The notes under the pieces are model-generated. The model was not told the DNA's origin and did not search any database. It saw only the letters and a list, made by a program, of their open reading frames with translations. Of a stretch of 6,314 nt of DNA, positions 1 to 4,154 are shown one piece after another. A program made the translations under genes and the position numbers. The stretch comes from Candidatus Borrarchaeota archaeon (GTDB taxonomy: Archaea; Asgardarchaeota; Sifarchaeia; Borrarchaeales; Borrarchaeaceae), in assembly GCA_016840645.1 (NCBI GenBank), contig JAEORY010000241.1, positions 1 through 6,314 of the forward strand. Reading direction: 5' to 3'. Each line of letters starts with the position of its first letter. Positions within the stretch are counted from its first letter, which is position 1.

Positions 1-262
1 CAAACACTTTTAATTCAGGAATTGATGTAGGCATAGCATTGACTATCTGAACGGCCATATTTTCATCAACAAAATCAAATTTAGATACTAAGTCGCTCAC
101 AAGTTTACGTGCATTGTCTTTATCAGCCGCAGCAAATTTCATAGTATAATCGAGAGTAACTCTTTGTATATAGCCAAGTTCGTCATCCTCTCCACGTTTA
201 GTGAGAATTTCTTTAACTTCTGGAAGTGTAAGAAGTTTTTCTTTCATAATTTTTTTCGGCAT
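1..262 (-). CDS. rpoF: DNA-directed RNA polymerase subunit F (Rpb4-like), 3' end cut by window
   Basis: Reading the minus strand from an ATG at 262 gives 87 residues, open to the window edge. The protein begins MPKKIMKEKLLTLPEVKEIL and continues with a LGYIQRVTLDYTMKFAAAD segment and an AVQIVNAMPTSIPELKVF segment. These fit the archaeal RpoF/Rpb4 family: an N-terminal helix with PEVKEIL, a central tldY.kfa core, and the HRDC-like end with IV..MP....EL. Subunit F pairs with subunit E (Rpb7) to form the stalk of archaeal RNA polymerase, which binds nascent RNA and helps open-complex formation. The start is supported by GAGAGGT at 276-270, seven bases before the ATG; a second in-frame ATG at 247 has no such site. 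The gene begins 19 nt after the stop of rpl21e and is presumably co-transcribed with it, an order known in many archaea. Roughly the last quarter is missing. The family call is by eye from motifs. Confidence 0.9.
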   Translation of the reverse strand, partial: MPKKIMKEKLLTLPEVKEILTKRGEDDELGYIQRVTLDYTMKFAAADKDNARKLVSDLVSKFDFVDENMAVQIVNAMPTSIPELKVF

Positions 263-281
263 CTAATTTACCTCTCTATTA

Positions 282-584
282 TTATCTCATAATTGATTTA
301 CTAGGAGATATATGCTCTGGAAGAGTGATAAGCGTCTTCTCCCTCTTTTTGTCTTTAATCCGGATTAAATATGCGCGTCCTCTTTTACCAATTACAACTC
401 CTGTCTTCCCAATAAACCTTCGATGAGGTAAACCTTTATGTATGGCTGGTTCTGGATCTACGTCTACATAGTCTCCGATTTCATAGTTAGTTGTCATCTT
501 TGATAAAGGAGGCATTCCTCGATTTCTCGGGTGTTTCTTTAGGCACTTTCTCGTCCTTGCTCTATAGCCCTTTGAAGATCTCAT
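282..584 (-). CDS. rpl21e: Large ribosomal subunit protein L21e
   Basis: This is a complete 100-residue protein of the L21e family, which is found in archaea and eukaryotes but not bacteria, and is part of the 50S subunit. The N-terminus is very basic (RSSKGYRARTRK), as expected for an rRNA-binding extension. It is followed by an SH3-like barrel with YEIGDYVDVDPEPAIHKG at about 35-51, the family hallmark GLPHRRFIGKTGVVI at about 51-65, GRAYLIRI at about 69-76 and the closing LPEHISPS. The length is normal for the family. The ATG at 584 is preceded by AAAGGT at 600-595, a moderate ribosome binding site ten bases away. It is the first gene of an operon with rpoF, whose start lies 19 nt beyond the L21e stop. 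The operon is transcribed away from sufC across a long AT-rich spacer. Confidence 0.97.
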   Translation of the reverse strand: MRSSKGYRARTRKCLKKHPRNRGMPPLSKMTTNYEIGDYVDVDPEPAIHKGLPHRRFIGKTGVVIGKRGRAYLIRIKDKKREKTLITLPEHISPSKSIMR

Positions 585-661
585 TAGTTCACAACCTTTT
601 ACAAGTTAAATTATTTCGTTCAATTGATTTGTGAATATATCTTGAAGCTTTCTATTTATTA

Positions 662-681
662 AAATCTAAGAATATAAATTT
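662..681 (+). repeat. TATA-containing direct repeat, copy 1
   Basis: The sequence AAATCTAAGA followed by ATATAAATTT is repeated with one extra base and few changes at 777-797. It overlaps the proposed minus-strand TATA box of rpl21e. It may be a duplicated promoter (BRE plus TATA) or the binding site of a regulator. The shared ten-base AAATCTAAGA is identical in both copies. Confidence 0.5.
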
Positions 682-688
682 ACTTTTA
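671..688 (-). promoter_or_regulatory. Candidate BRE/TATA promoter for rpl21e-rpoF
   Basis: On the minus strand the bases read TAAAAGTAAATTTATATT, an A-rich BRE-like stretch followed by the TATA-like TTTATATT (678-671). A start of transcription about 25 bases downstream, near 650, would leave a leader of about 65 nt. A second weaker candidate, GATATATT at 641-634, would give a leader of about 28 nt. The spacer is so AT-rich that such matches are not strong evidence. Confidence 0.35.
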
Positions 689-776
689 ATGAAAATCTTA
701 GTCTGCAATTTATTTGCATTATTTTTTTTAACATTTTTGTTTTAGTTTTCAATGTCTGAGAGTATTTAGGTAATAG

Positions 777-797
777 AAATCTAAGATTAATAAATTT
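777..797 (+). repeat. TATA-containing direct repeat, copy 2
   Basis: The sequence AAATCTAAGA followed by TTAATAAATTT is the second copy of the element at 662-681. On the plus strand CTAAGA could act as a BRE-like element and TTAATAAAT as a TATA-like box for sufCB, predicting a transcription start near 817 and a leader of about 110 nt that would contain the hairpin at 889-925. Confidence 0.4.
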
Positions 798-888
798 CAT
801 TTAGTAAAGTGTCTATTTTTTACAACGCCACAAACTACCGATTACCTAGCATGTGAAAACATTCAAATATCTATCCATTGATTGTCAT

Positions 889-925
889 TTTCAAAGTCCA
901 TAAGTTTTCAAAGGTGACTTTGAGA
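889..925 (+). promoter_or_regulatory. sufC: Alternative hairpins over the sufC ribosome binding site
   Basis: Two hairpins can form here and cannot coexist. The long-range form pairs 889-898 with 916-925, ten base pairs with one G-U, closed by a 17-nt loop. The short-range form pairs 906-913 with 918-925, eight base pairs with one G-U, closed by the tetraloop GUGA (914-917), which is of the GNRA type. The switch is possible because TTTTCAAAG occurs twice, at 888-896 and 905-913, and both copies complement CTTTGA at 918-923. The SD of sufC, AAGGTGA at 911-917, lies inside both structures, and the start codon at 927 follows two bases after the stem. This would suit translational control of SufCB synthesis, but a DNA operator with the same repeats, or chance in AT-rich DNA, is also possible. 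Confidence 0.4.
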
Positions 926-926
926 T

Positions 927-1679
927 ATGCTTCAAATTGAGAACTTAACTGTTTCAATAGATGACAAAGAAGTCTTACACTCAATCAACTTGGAGATAAA
1001 AGAGGGCGAAATTCATGCACTATTTGGTCCAAATGGTTCTGGAAAGACCTCATTACTTATGACAATAATGGGCTTTCCCGATTATCATGTGACTACTGGC
1101 CGGATTGTATTTCGAGGGGAAAATATCACTCATCTAACTATAGACGAAAGAGCAAAACGAGGGCTTGGATATATGTTTCAGCGCCCCCCAACTATTAAAG
1201 GACTGAAAATGAAACAACTTGTGAAATTATGTGCAAAGAATAAACCTATTAATGTGAAAGAGTATGCAGAAAAACTAAATCTAGAAACTTTTTTGGAGCG
1301 AGATATAAATCAAGGATTTTCAGGAGGAGAAATTAAACGTGCTGAACTTCTACAGTTATTAGCACAAAATCCAAATCTGTTGCTTCTAGATGAGCCTACT
1401 TCTGGGGTCGATCTTGAAAATATTGCACTCATTGGTGGTGTTATAAATGATTTACTCTGCGCAAATTTAAATTGTGAAAACAAGAGAACCCAACTATCTC
1501 CAAAAGCAGGCTTAATCATCACACATACGGGGTACATCTTAGATTATGTCAAAGCGGATATCGGACATGTTATGTGCAATGGGAATCTAGGATGCAGTGG
1601 TACTCCATCAGTCATTCTTGCGAATGTTAGAAAGATGGGCTACGAAGAGTGCATTTCTTGTTTAATGAAAAGTTCTTAA
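927..1679 (+). CDS. sufC: Fe-S cluster assembly ATPase SufC
   Basis: This 250-residue ABC-type ATPase is the energising subunit of the SUF iron-sulfur assembly machine; it is cytoplasmic and binds SufB. All nucleotide-binding motifs are intact: Walker A GPNGSGKT at 34-41, Q-loop glutamine 85 in MFQRPP, signature FSGGE at 131-135 followed by IKR, Walker B LLLLDEP at 151-157 with catalytic Glu156, D-loop SGVD at 159-162, and H-loop His200 in IITHTGYILDY. The FSGGE-x-KR signature and the DEPTSGVDLENI run point to SufC rather than a transport ATPase, as does the sufB gene directly downstream. The protein ends with a CISC pair (Cys242, Cys245), plus Cys217 and Cys223. The ATG at 927 is placed by AAGGTGA at 911-917, nine bases upstream. 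The stop lies 12 nt before sufB, so the two are surely one transcript. Possible leader hairpins overlap the SD. Confidence 0.95.
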   Translation: MLQIENLTVSIDDKEVLHSINLEIKEGEIHALFGPNGSGKTSLLMTIMGFPDYHVTTGRIVFRGENITHLTIDERAKRGLGYMFQRPPTIKGLKMKQLVKLCAKNKPINVKEYAEKLNLETFLERDINQGFSGGEIKRAELLQLLAQNPNLLLLDEPTSGVDLENIALIGGVINDLLCANLNCENKRTQLSPKAGLIITHTGYILDYVKADIGHVMCNGNLGCSGTPSVILANVRKMGYEECISCLMKSS

Positions 1680-1691
1680 AAGTGATAACGC

Positions 1692-2918
1692 ATGACAGAT
1701 TTTAATGACATAAAGAAGAAAGCTATTTCTTCAAAGAGTAAAAAGGCTTCATTAGGTAAAGATCTTGATTTAGACAAATACTCTATGAACCCCTCACCGC
1801 ATTCCTATTATGAAGATCTCACTGTGTTTTCTAAGGAGGAACAAGAGACTTTGCGCATGTCAGGCGTCGAACCTGATGCACATAATCGTGCAGGCACTTT
1901 TGTTATGATGGATAACTCAGTCGTTCATAATACGGTTTCCCAGGATGGAATAGAGATTTTAAACACGGGTAACGCATTAAAAAAACATTCTTGGTTAAAA
2001 GATTACTGGTGGAAGGCGGTAGCCGTAGATACTGATAAATACACTGCATATACAGAATTAGAAGGAAAACATCTAGGCTATTTCATACGTGTGTTGCCTG
2101 GAATAAGAACGATTCAACCACTTCAATCATGCCTGTATATGTCACAGGATAACATTGCTCAGAATGTTCATAACATTATCATCGTTGAAGAGGGAGCACA
2201 GTTAGACATAATTACAGGTTGCTCGGTTAGTCATCGTGTCCAACGAGGAGCGCATATCGGTGTAAGTGAATTCTATGTAAAACGAAATGCAAAACTGAGT
2301 TTTACTATGATTCATAATTGGGCACCTGAAATCGTAGTCCGACCTAGAACTGGGATTAATGTTGATGATGGTGGCATTTTTCTTAACAATTATGTGTCTA
2401 TGCAACCTGTTCGATCACTTCAGGCATATCCTACAACTAAACTATGTGGTCGTAATGCAACAGCGCGTTTTCATAGCATATTACTGGCTCCACCACATTC
2501 TGAACTCGATACAGGTGCTCGTGTCTATCTGTTAGGCCAAGGATCCCGAACTGAAATAATATCACGCGCTATCACTACCGGCGGAAATATATGGGCTCGT
2601 GGGCACATAATAGGAAATGCACCAGGAGTTAAAGGTCATTTGGAATGTGAAGGGCTCATATTAAAAGAAGGGGGATTTATTCGCGCGGTACCTGAGTTAG
2701 AAGGAATCAATCCAGATGTAGAGTTATCTCATGAAACTGCAGTTGGAAAAATTGCAAAAGAATCTATTATGTACTTACAAGCGCGAGGTCTTACCGAAGA
2801 AGAAGCCACAACTGCAATTGTCAGCGGTTTTTTGGACGTAAAAATCGAAGGACTTCCCTCTGAATTACAAGCAGAATTAGATAAGGTTATTGCCATTAGC
2901 AAAGAATCTATGTTATAA
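1692..2918 (+). CDS. sufB: Fe-S cluster assembly scaffold SufB
   Basis: This 408-residue protein belongs to the SufB/SufD family. It forms a right-handed beta-helix on which nascent Fe-S clusters are built, driven by SufC. Typical stretches are FSKEEQETLRMSGVEP (46-61), HNIIIVEEGAQL (160-171), ITGCSVSHR (174-182), HIGVSEFYVK (188-197), TMIHNW (205-210), VVRPRT (215-220) and the C-terminal GHLECEGL (315-322). It is SufB-like rather than SufD-like: Cys319 and the pair His347-Glu348 in ELSHETAVGKIA align by eye with the cluster-building Cys405 and His433-Glu434 of Escherichia coli SufB. The last part, YLQARGLTEEEATTAIVSGFL, is the family's SufC-docking helical region. About 40 polar, lysine- and serine-rich residues precede the conserved part. 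GTGAT at 1682-1686 serves as SD. No sufD, sufS or sufE is in the window, so SufB probably acts as a homodimer in a minimal SufBC (SMS-type) system. Confidence 0.94.
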   Translation: MTDFNDIKKKAISSKSKKASLGKDLDLDKYSMNPSPHSYYEDLTVFSKEEQETLRMSGVEPDAHNRAGTFVMMDNSVVHNTVSQDGIEILNTGNALKKHSWLKDYWWKAVAVDTDKYTAYTELEGKHLGYFIRVLPGIRTIQPLQSCLYMSQDNIAQNVHNIIIVEEGAQLDIITGCSVSHRVQRGAHIGVSEFYVKRNAKLSFTMIHNWAPEIVVRPRTGINVDDGGIFLNNYVSMQPVRSLQAYPTTKLCGRNATARFHSILLAPPHSELDTGARVYLLGQGSRTEIISRAITTGGNIWARGHIIGNAPGVKGHLECEGLILKEGGFIRAVPELEGINPDVELSHETAVGKIAKESIMYLQARGLTEEEATTAIVSGFLDVKIEGLPSELQAELDKVIAISKESML

Positions 2919-2932
2919 TTAGAGATGTTATC

Positions 2933-2967
2933 TTGAACAACTATGATTTAAACATTAATAAGTTCAA
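2933..2967. repeat. Short inverted repeat after sufB
   Basis: TTGAAC at 2933-2938 and GTTCAA at 2962-2967 are exact reverse complements separated by 23 bases. On the minus strand the flank is a T-run (bases 2971-2966), which would suit termination of the small minus-strand candidate gene ending at 2984. On the plus strand no T-run follows, so it is unlikely to be the sufB terminator. Confidence 0.25.
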
Positions 2968-2983
2968 AAAATAAATGAGGAAA

Positions 2984-3085
2984 TTATTTCAGAATACGTA
3001 AGACTGTTTTATGTTTAAGTAAAAATACATCCAATCTCTCAAATAATCTCATTAGTATATCGATGAATAATGTGGTGATTCGCAA
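2984..3085 (-). CDS. Candidate small gene, 33 residues, unknown function
   Basis: The minus strand has a 33-codon frame starting with TTG at 3085 and ending in TAA at 2984. A perfect GGAGG (3097-3093) stands seven bases before the TTG, the strongest SD in the window. A TATA-like box (3138-3130) lies at the right distance for a short leader, and a T-run follows the stop. The predicted peptide is LRITTLFIDILMRLFERLDV (the first residue would be Met) followed by FLLKHKTVLRILK. It is a hydrophobic-basic, probably amphipathic helix with no recognisable domain. The frame is open only from a TAA 12 codons upstream of the TTG, with no ATG in between; an in-frame ATG 11 codons inside has no SD. I do not recognise the product. 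It may be a real small protein, a remnant of a lost gene, or coincidence. It lies antisense to the sequence just downstream of sufB. Confidence 0.3.
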   Translation of the reverse strand: MRITTLFIDILMRLFERLDVFLLKHKTVLRILK

Positions 3086-3117
3086 GGTATTTCCTCCGAA
3101 AAAGTGCTCTAACCACC

Positions 3118-3150
3118 TTTATTATTATTATTTATAATATTTTCTTTTTC
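3118..3150 (+). terminator. T-rich tract, possible sufB transcript terminator
   Basis: About 33 bases are almost only T and A, ending with TTTTCTTTTT (3140-3149). Archaeal termination commonly occurs at such T-rich tracts. It is 200 nt past the sufB stop. A weak pairing GTGGT (3072-3076) / ACCAC (3112-3116) lies just before it. The tract overlaps the proposed minus-strand TATA box. Confidence 0.3.
3130..3138 (-). promoter_or_regulatory. Candidate TATA box for the small minus-strand gene
   Basis: The minus strand reads ATTATAAAT here, preceded by the A-rich BRE-like GAAAAT. A transcription start about 25 bases on, near 3109, would give a leader of about 24 nt that contains the GGAGG at 3097-3093. 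The tract is simple and AT-rich, so the match alone is weak. Confidence 0.3.
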
Positions 3151-3178
3151 TGAAATAATTATAATGAACTAAAACAAC

Positions 3179-3245
3179 GCGCGCTAGTATACTATCAATT
3201 ATCAGATTTATACTTAATTGCAGTTAAGTAAAAATGCGCAGCTGC
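3179..3245 (+). other. GC-richer patch with palindromes and a hairpin; possible small RNA
   Basis: Within a very AT-rich spacer this stretch carries GCGCGC (3179-3184), the ten-base palindrome TAGTATACTA (3185-3194), a hairpin with 3206-3217 pairing to 3224-3235 (11 of 12 positions, loop TTGCAG), and GCAGCTGC (3238-3245). GCGC at 3181-3184 can pair with GCGC at 3236-3239, closing the whole into one structure. A TATA-like ATTATAAT at 3158-3165 lies upstream and T-rich stretches follow (3255-3277). In AT-rich archaeal genomes such islands can be structured RNAs, but I recognise no family; it is not a tRNA. It could also be an operator region. Confidence 0.2.
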
Positions 3246-3403
3246 CATCGTCATTATATTTTTCACACTTCCTTTTTACGAACGTTGTTAACCGATTTGA
3301 GATTTTCCGTAATATCCAACCCTAAAAAATTTCCTACGTGACTTAAATCATATTGCAAACAAGAACAAATTAGTTTGATTAGCAAGTGTGCATATTTAGA
3401 TAT

Positions 3404-3412
3404 TTATTTAAA
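3404..3412 (+). promoter_or_regulatory. Candidate TATA box for the first ferredoxin gene
   Basis: TTATTTAAA ends 48 nt before the start codon at 3461. Exactly the same nine bases, followed in both cases by six variable bases and GAT, stand upstream of the second ferredoxin (3719-3727). The expected transcription start is near 3433, giving a leader of about 28 nt. A second TATA-like stretch, TTTTATATTT at 3421-3430, would leave almost no leader. Confidence 0.4.
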
Positions 3413-3460
3413 TTATGTGATTTTATATTTGATCGCAGTTTAAGAATGTGGGTGACAATT

Positions 3461-3679
3461 ATGCCTGAATGGAAAAATTATGAACTTGATTTTACGATTA
3501 CGATCGATTACGAGAAATGTCACGCGTGTTTACCATGTGTTGAAAATTGCCCTACAAAAGTTTTAGAGATAGACGAAGAAATAGAAAAAGCAGTACCAAT
3601 ACGCCTTGATGACTGTACAGAATGCTGTGCATGTGTTTTAGTTTGTCCTGAGGACGCAATCACACACAGCAGCTGCTGA
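3461..3679 (+). CDS. Ferredoxin with two CxxCxxCxxxCP cluster motifs
   Basis: This 72-residue protein is a bacterial-type 2x[4Fe-4S] ferredoxin, a soluble electron carrier. Cluster motif one is C20-x2-C23-x2-C26-x3-C30-P and motif two is C52-x2-C55-x2-C58-x3-C62-P; the first three cysteines of each motif plus the distal fourth should bind two cubane clusters. Extra cysteines are Cys56, vicinal to Cys55, and Cys72, the last residue in the tail HSSC. The N-terminal MPEWKNYELDFTITIDYEKC is a short beta extension shared with its paralogue 104 bases downstream. I start it at 3461 because GGGTGA (3450-3455) precedes that ATG by five bases and the paralogue begins identically with MPEW; the frame is open further upstream to an ATG at 3386, but the added residues look non-coding. 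The redox partner is not evident from the window. SufCB upstream could supply its clusters. Confidence 0.93.
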   Translation: MPEWKNYELDFTITIDYEKCHACLPCVENCPTKVLEIDEEIEKAVPIRLDDCTECCACVLVCPEDAITHSSC

Positions 3680-3712
3680 TGCTAATCAAAATAAAGTATA
3701 TGAGTCCAAATT

Positions 3713-3727
3713 CGAAAATTATTTAAA
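3713..3727 (+). promoter_or_regulatory. Candidate BRE/TATA promoter of the second ferredoxin gene
   Basis: CGAAAA (3713-3718) followed directly by TTATTTAAA (3719-3727) is a good match to an archaeal BRE plus TATA box. Transcription would start near 3748, leaving a leader of about 35 nt before the ATG at 3783. The TATA nonamer is identical to that upstream of the first ferredoxin. Confidence 0.45.
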
Positions 3728-3782
3728 GCAAATGATATCACTTGCCCAATTAAATCCATAAAAAATGATTTAGGTGATAATT

Positions 3783-3995
3783 ATGCCAGAATGGAAATCA
3801 GATGAGCTCGAAATAACAATCACAGTTGACTACGAAAAATGCACGGGTGTTGGTGATTGCGTCGATATGTGTCCTGTGGAAATGTTCAAAGTAGTAGATG
3901 GAAAAGCAGTGGTAGAAAAAATCGATGAATGTACAGAGTGTTGTGCTTGCGTCACAGCATGTCCAAACGATGCTATCGAACACAGTTCTTGTTAG
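3783..3995 (+). CDS. Ferredoxin lacking one cluster-I cysteine ([3Fe-4S]/[4Fe-4S] type likely)
   Basis: This 70-residue ferredoxin is a paralogue of the one just upstream: both share MPEWK, the TIT-x-DYEKC approach to cluster one, CTECCAC in cluster two and the C-terminal HSSC. Cluster two is complete (Cys50, Cys53, Cys56, Cys60 followed by Pro). In cluster one, Cys20, Cys26 and Cys30-Pro remain, but the second ligand position is Val23 (CTGVGDCVDMCP). By analogy with known ferredoxins lacking this cysteine, the site likely holds [3Fe-4S] or a cluster with a non-protein or Asp25 ligand. The core CVDMCPVEMFKVVDGKAVV is typical of archaeal ferredoxins. The start at 3783 is set by AGGTGAT (3772-3778), four bases upstream; an in-frame GTG at 3774 lies inside this site and is unlikely. 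A strong terminator follows. The gene is preceded by its own promoter-like box, so the two ferredoxins may be separately controlled. Confidence 0.93.
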   Translation: MPEWKSDELEITITVDYEKCTGVGDCVDMCPVEMFKVVDGKAVVEKIDECTECCACVTACPNDAIEHSSC

Positions 3996-4032
3996 AGAAT
4001 CAGTCTCTTACACTGCCTAATCCCTTTTTTTT
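3994..4032 (+). terminator. Terminator after the second ferredoxin
   Basis: A small hairpin AGAGA (3994-3998) / TCTCT (4004-4008) overlaps the stop codon and is followed by a run of eight T (4025-4032) and more T-rich sequence to 4048. The T-tract is probably the effective archaeal terminator; the hairpin may be incidental. Confidence 0.55.
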
Positions 4033-4060
4033 AATTTAATTATTTTTTAGAATAATGTCA

Positions 4061-4109
4061 AGAACTTTCTATACCTTTTTAATCGAAATTTCAAGGTATA
4101 CTAGGTTCT
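4061..4109. repeat. 49-nt imperfect inverted repeat between convergent genes
   Basis: The 17-base arms 4061-4077 and 4093-4109 pair with only two mismatched positions: seven base pairs (one G-U), a 2x2 internal loop, then eight perfect pairs TATACCTT / AAGGTATA, with a 15-nt loop. It lies between the ends of the second ferredoxin (3995) and the AAA-VWA gene (4155), so either transcript could contain it. It may be a bidirectional terminator, an RNA-processing or stability element at the 3' end of the minus-strand mRNA, or a protein-binding palindrome. No T-run directly follows on either strand. Confidence 0.6.
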
Positions 4110-4154
4110 ATAAATCTTTGTTAATTTCCCTTGTTATGAGAGACCGTCTTTAAC

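Larger units (their letters stand above)
585..926. other. Divergent intergenic region between rpl21e and sufC
   Basis: No convincing gene is seen in these 342 bases. The region is strongly AT-rich and must contain the promoters of two divergent operons. It holds a directly repeated 20-21 nt TATA-like element (662-681 and 777-797), a related inverted half-site CTTAG at 697-701, and an 8-bp inverted repeat TAGGTAAT (767-774) / ATTACCTA (841-848) 66 nt apart. Its right end can fold into hairpins next to the sufC start (889-925). TATA-like candidates for sufC are TTAATAAAT near 787-795, giving a leader of about 110 nt, and CAAATATC near 864-871, giving a leader of about 35 nt; neither is strong. 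Confidence 0.6.
2919..3460. other. Gene-poor spacer between sufB and the first ferredoxin
   Basis: These 542 bases hold no large reading frame. From left to right I see a weak inverted repeat (TTGAAC 2933-2938 / GTTCAA 2962-2967), a candidate minus-strand small gene (2984-3085), its possible promoter within a T-rich tract (3118-3150), a GC-richer patch with palindromes and a hairpin (3179-3245), and the promoter area of the first ferredoxin (3404-3460). Both strands contain other short open frames without start signals. Confidence 0.6.

Noticed and set aside
1310..2405. Open frames on the minus strand inside sufC and sufB
   Set aside because: They lie entirely opposite strongly conserved coding sequence and show no family features.
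3179..3245. tRNA in the GC-richer patch
   Set aside because: No T-loop GTTCRA, no anticodon arm and no cloverleaf could be drawn.
3263..3403. 46-codon minus-strand frame containing a plausible-looking peptide (for example YDLSHVGNFLGLDITENL)
   Set aside because: There is no ATG or GTG start, the only TTG has no SD, and I recognise no family. A remnant of a lost gene cannot be excluded.
3386..3460. N-terminal extension of the first ferredoxin to an upstream ATG at 3386
   Set aside because: The added residues have no family resemblance and overlap the promoter-like box; the ATG at 3461 has a well-placed GGGTGA and matches the MPEW start of the paralogue.
3774..3782. GTG at 3774 as start of the second ferredoxin
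   Set aside because: It lies within the SD sequence AGGTGAT that serves the ATG at 3783.
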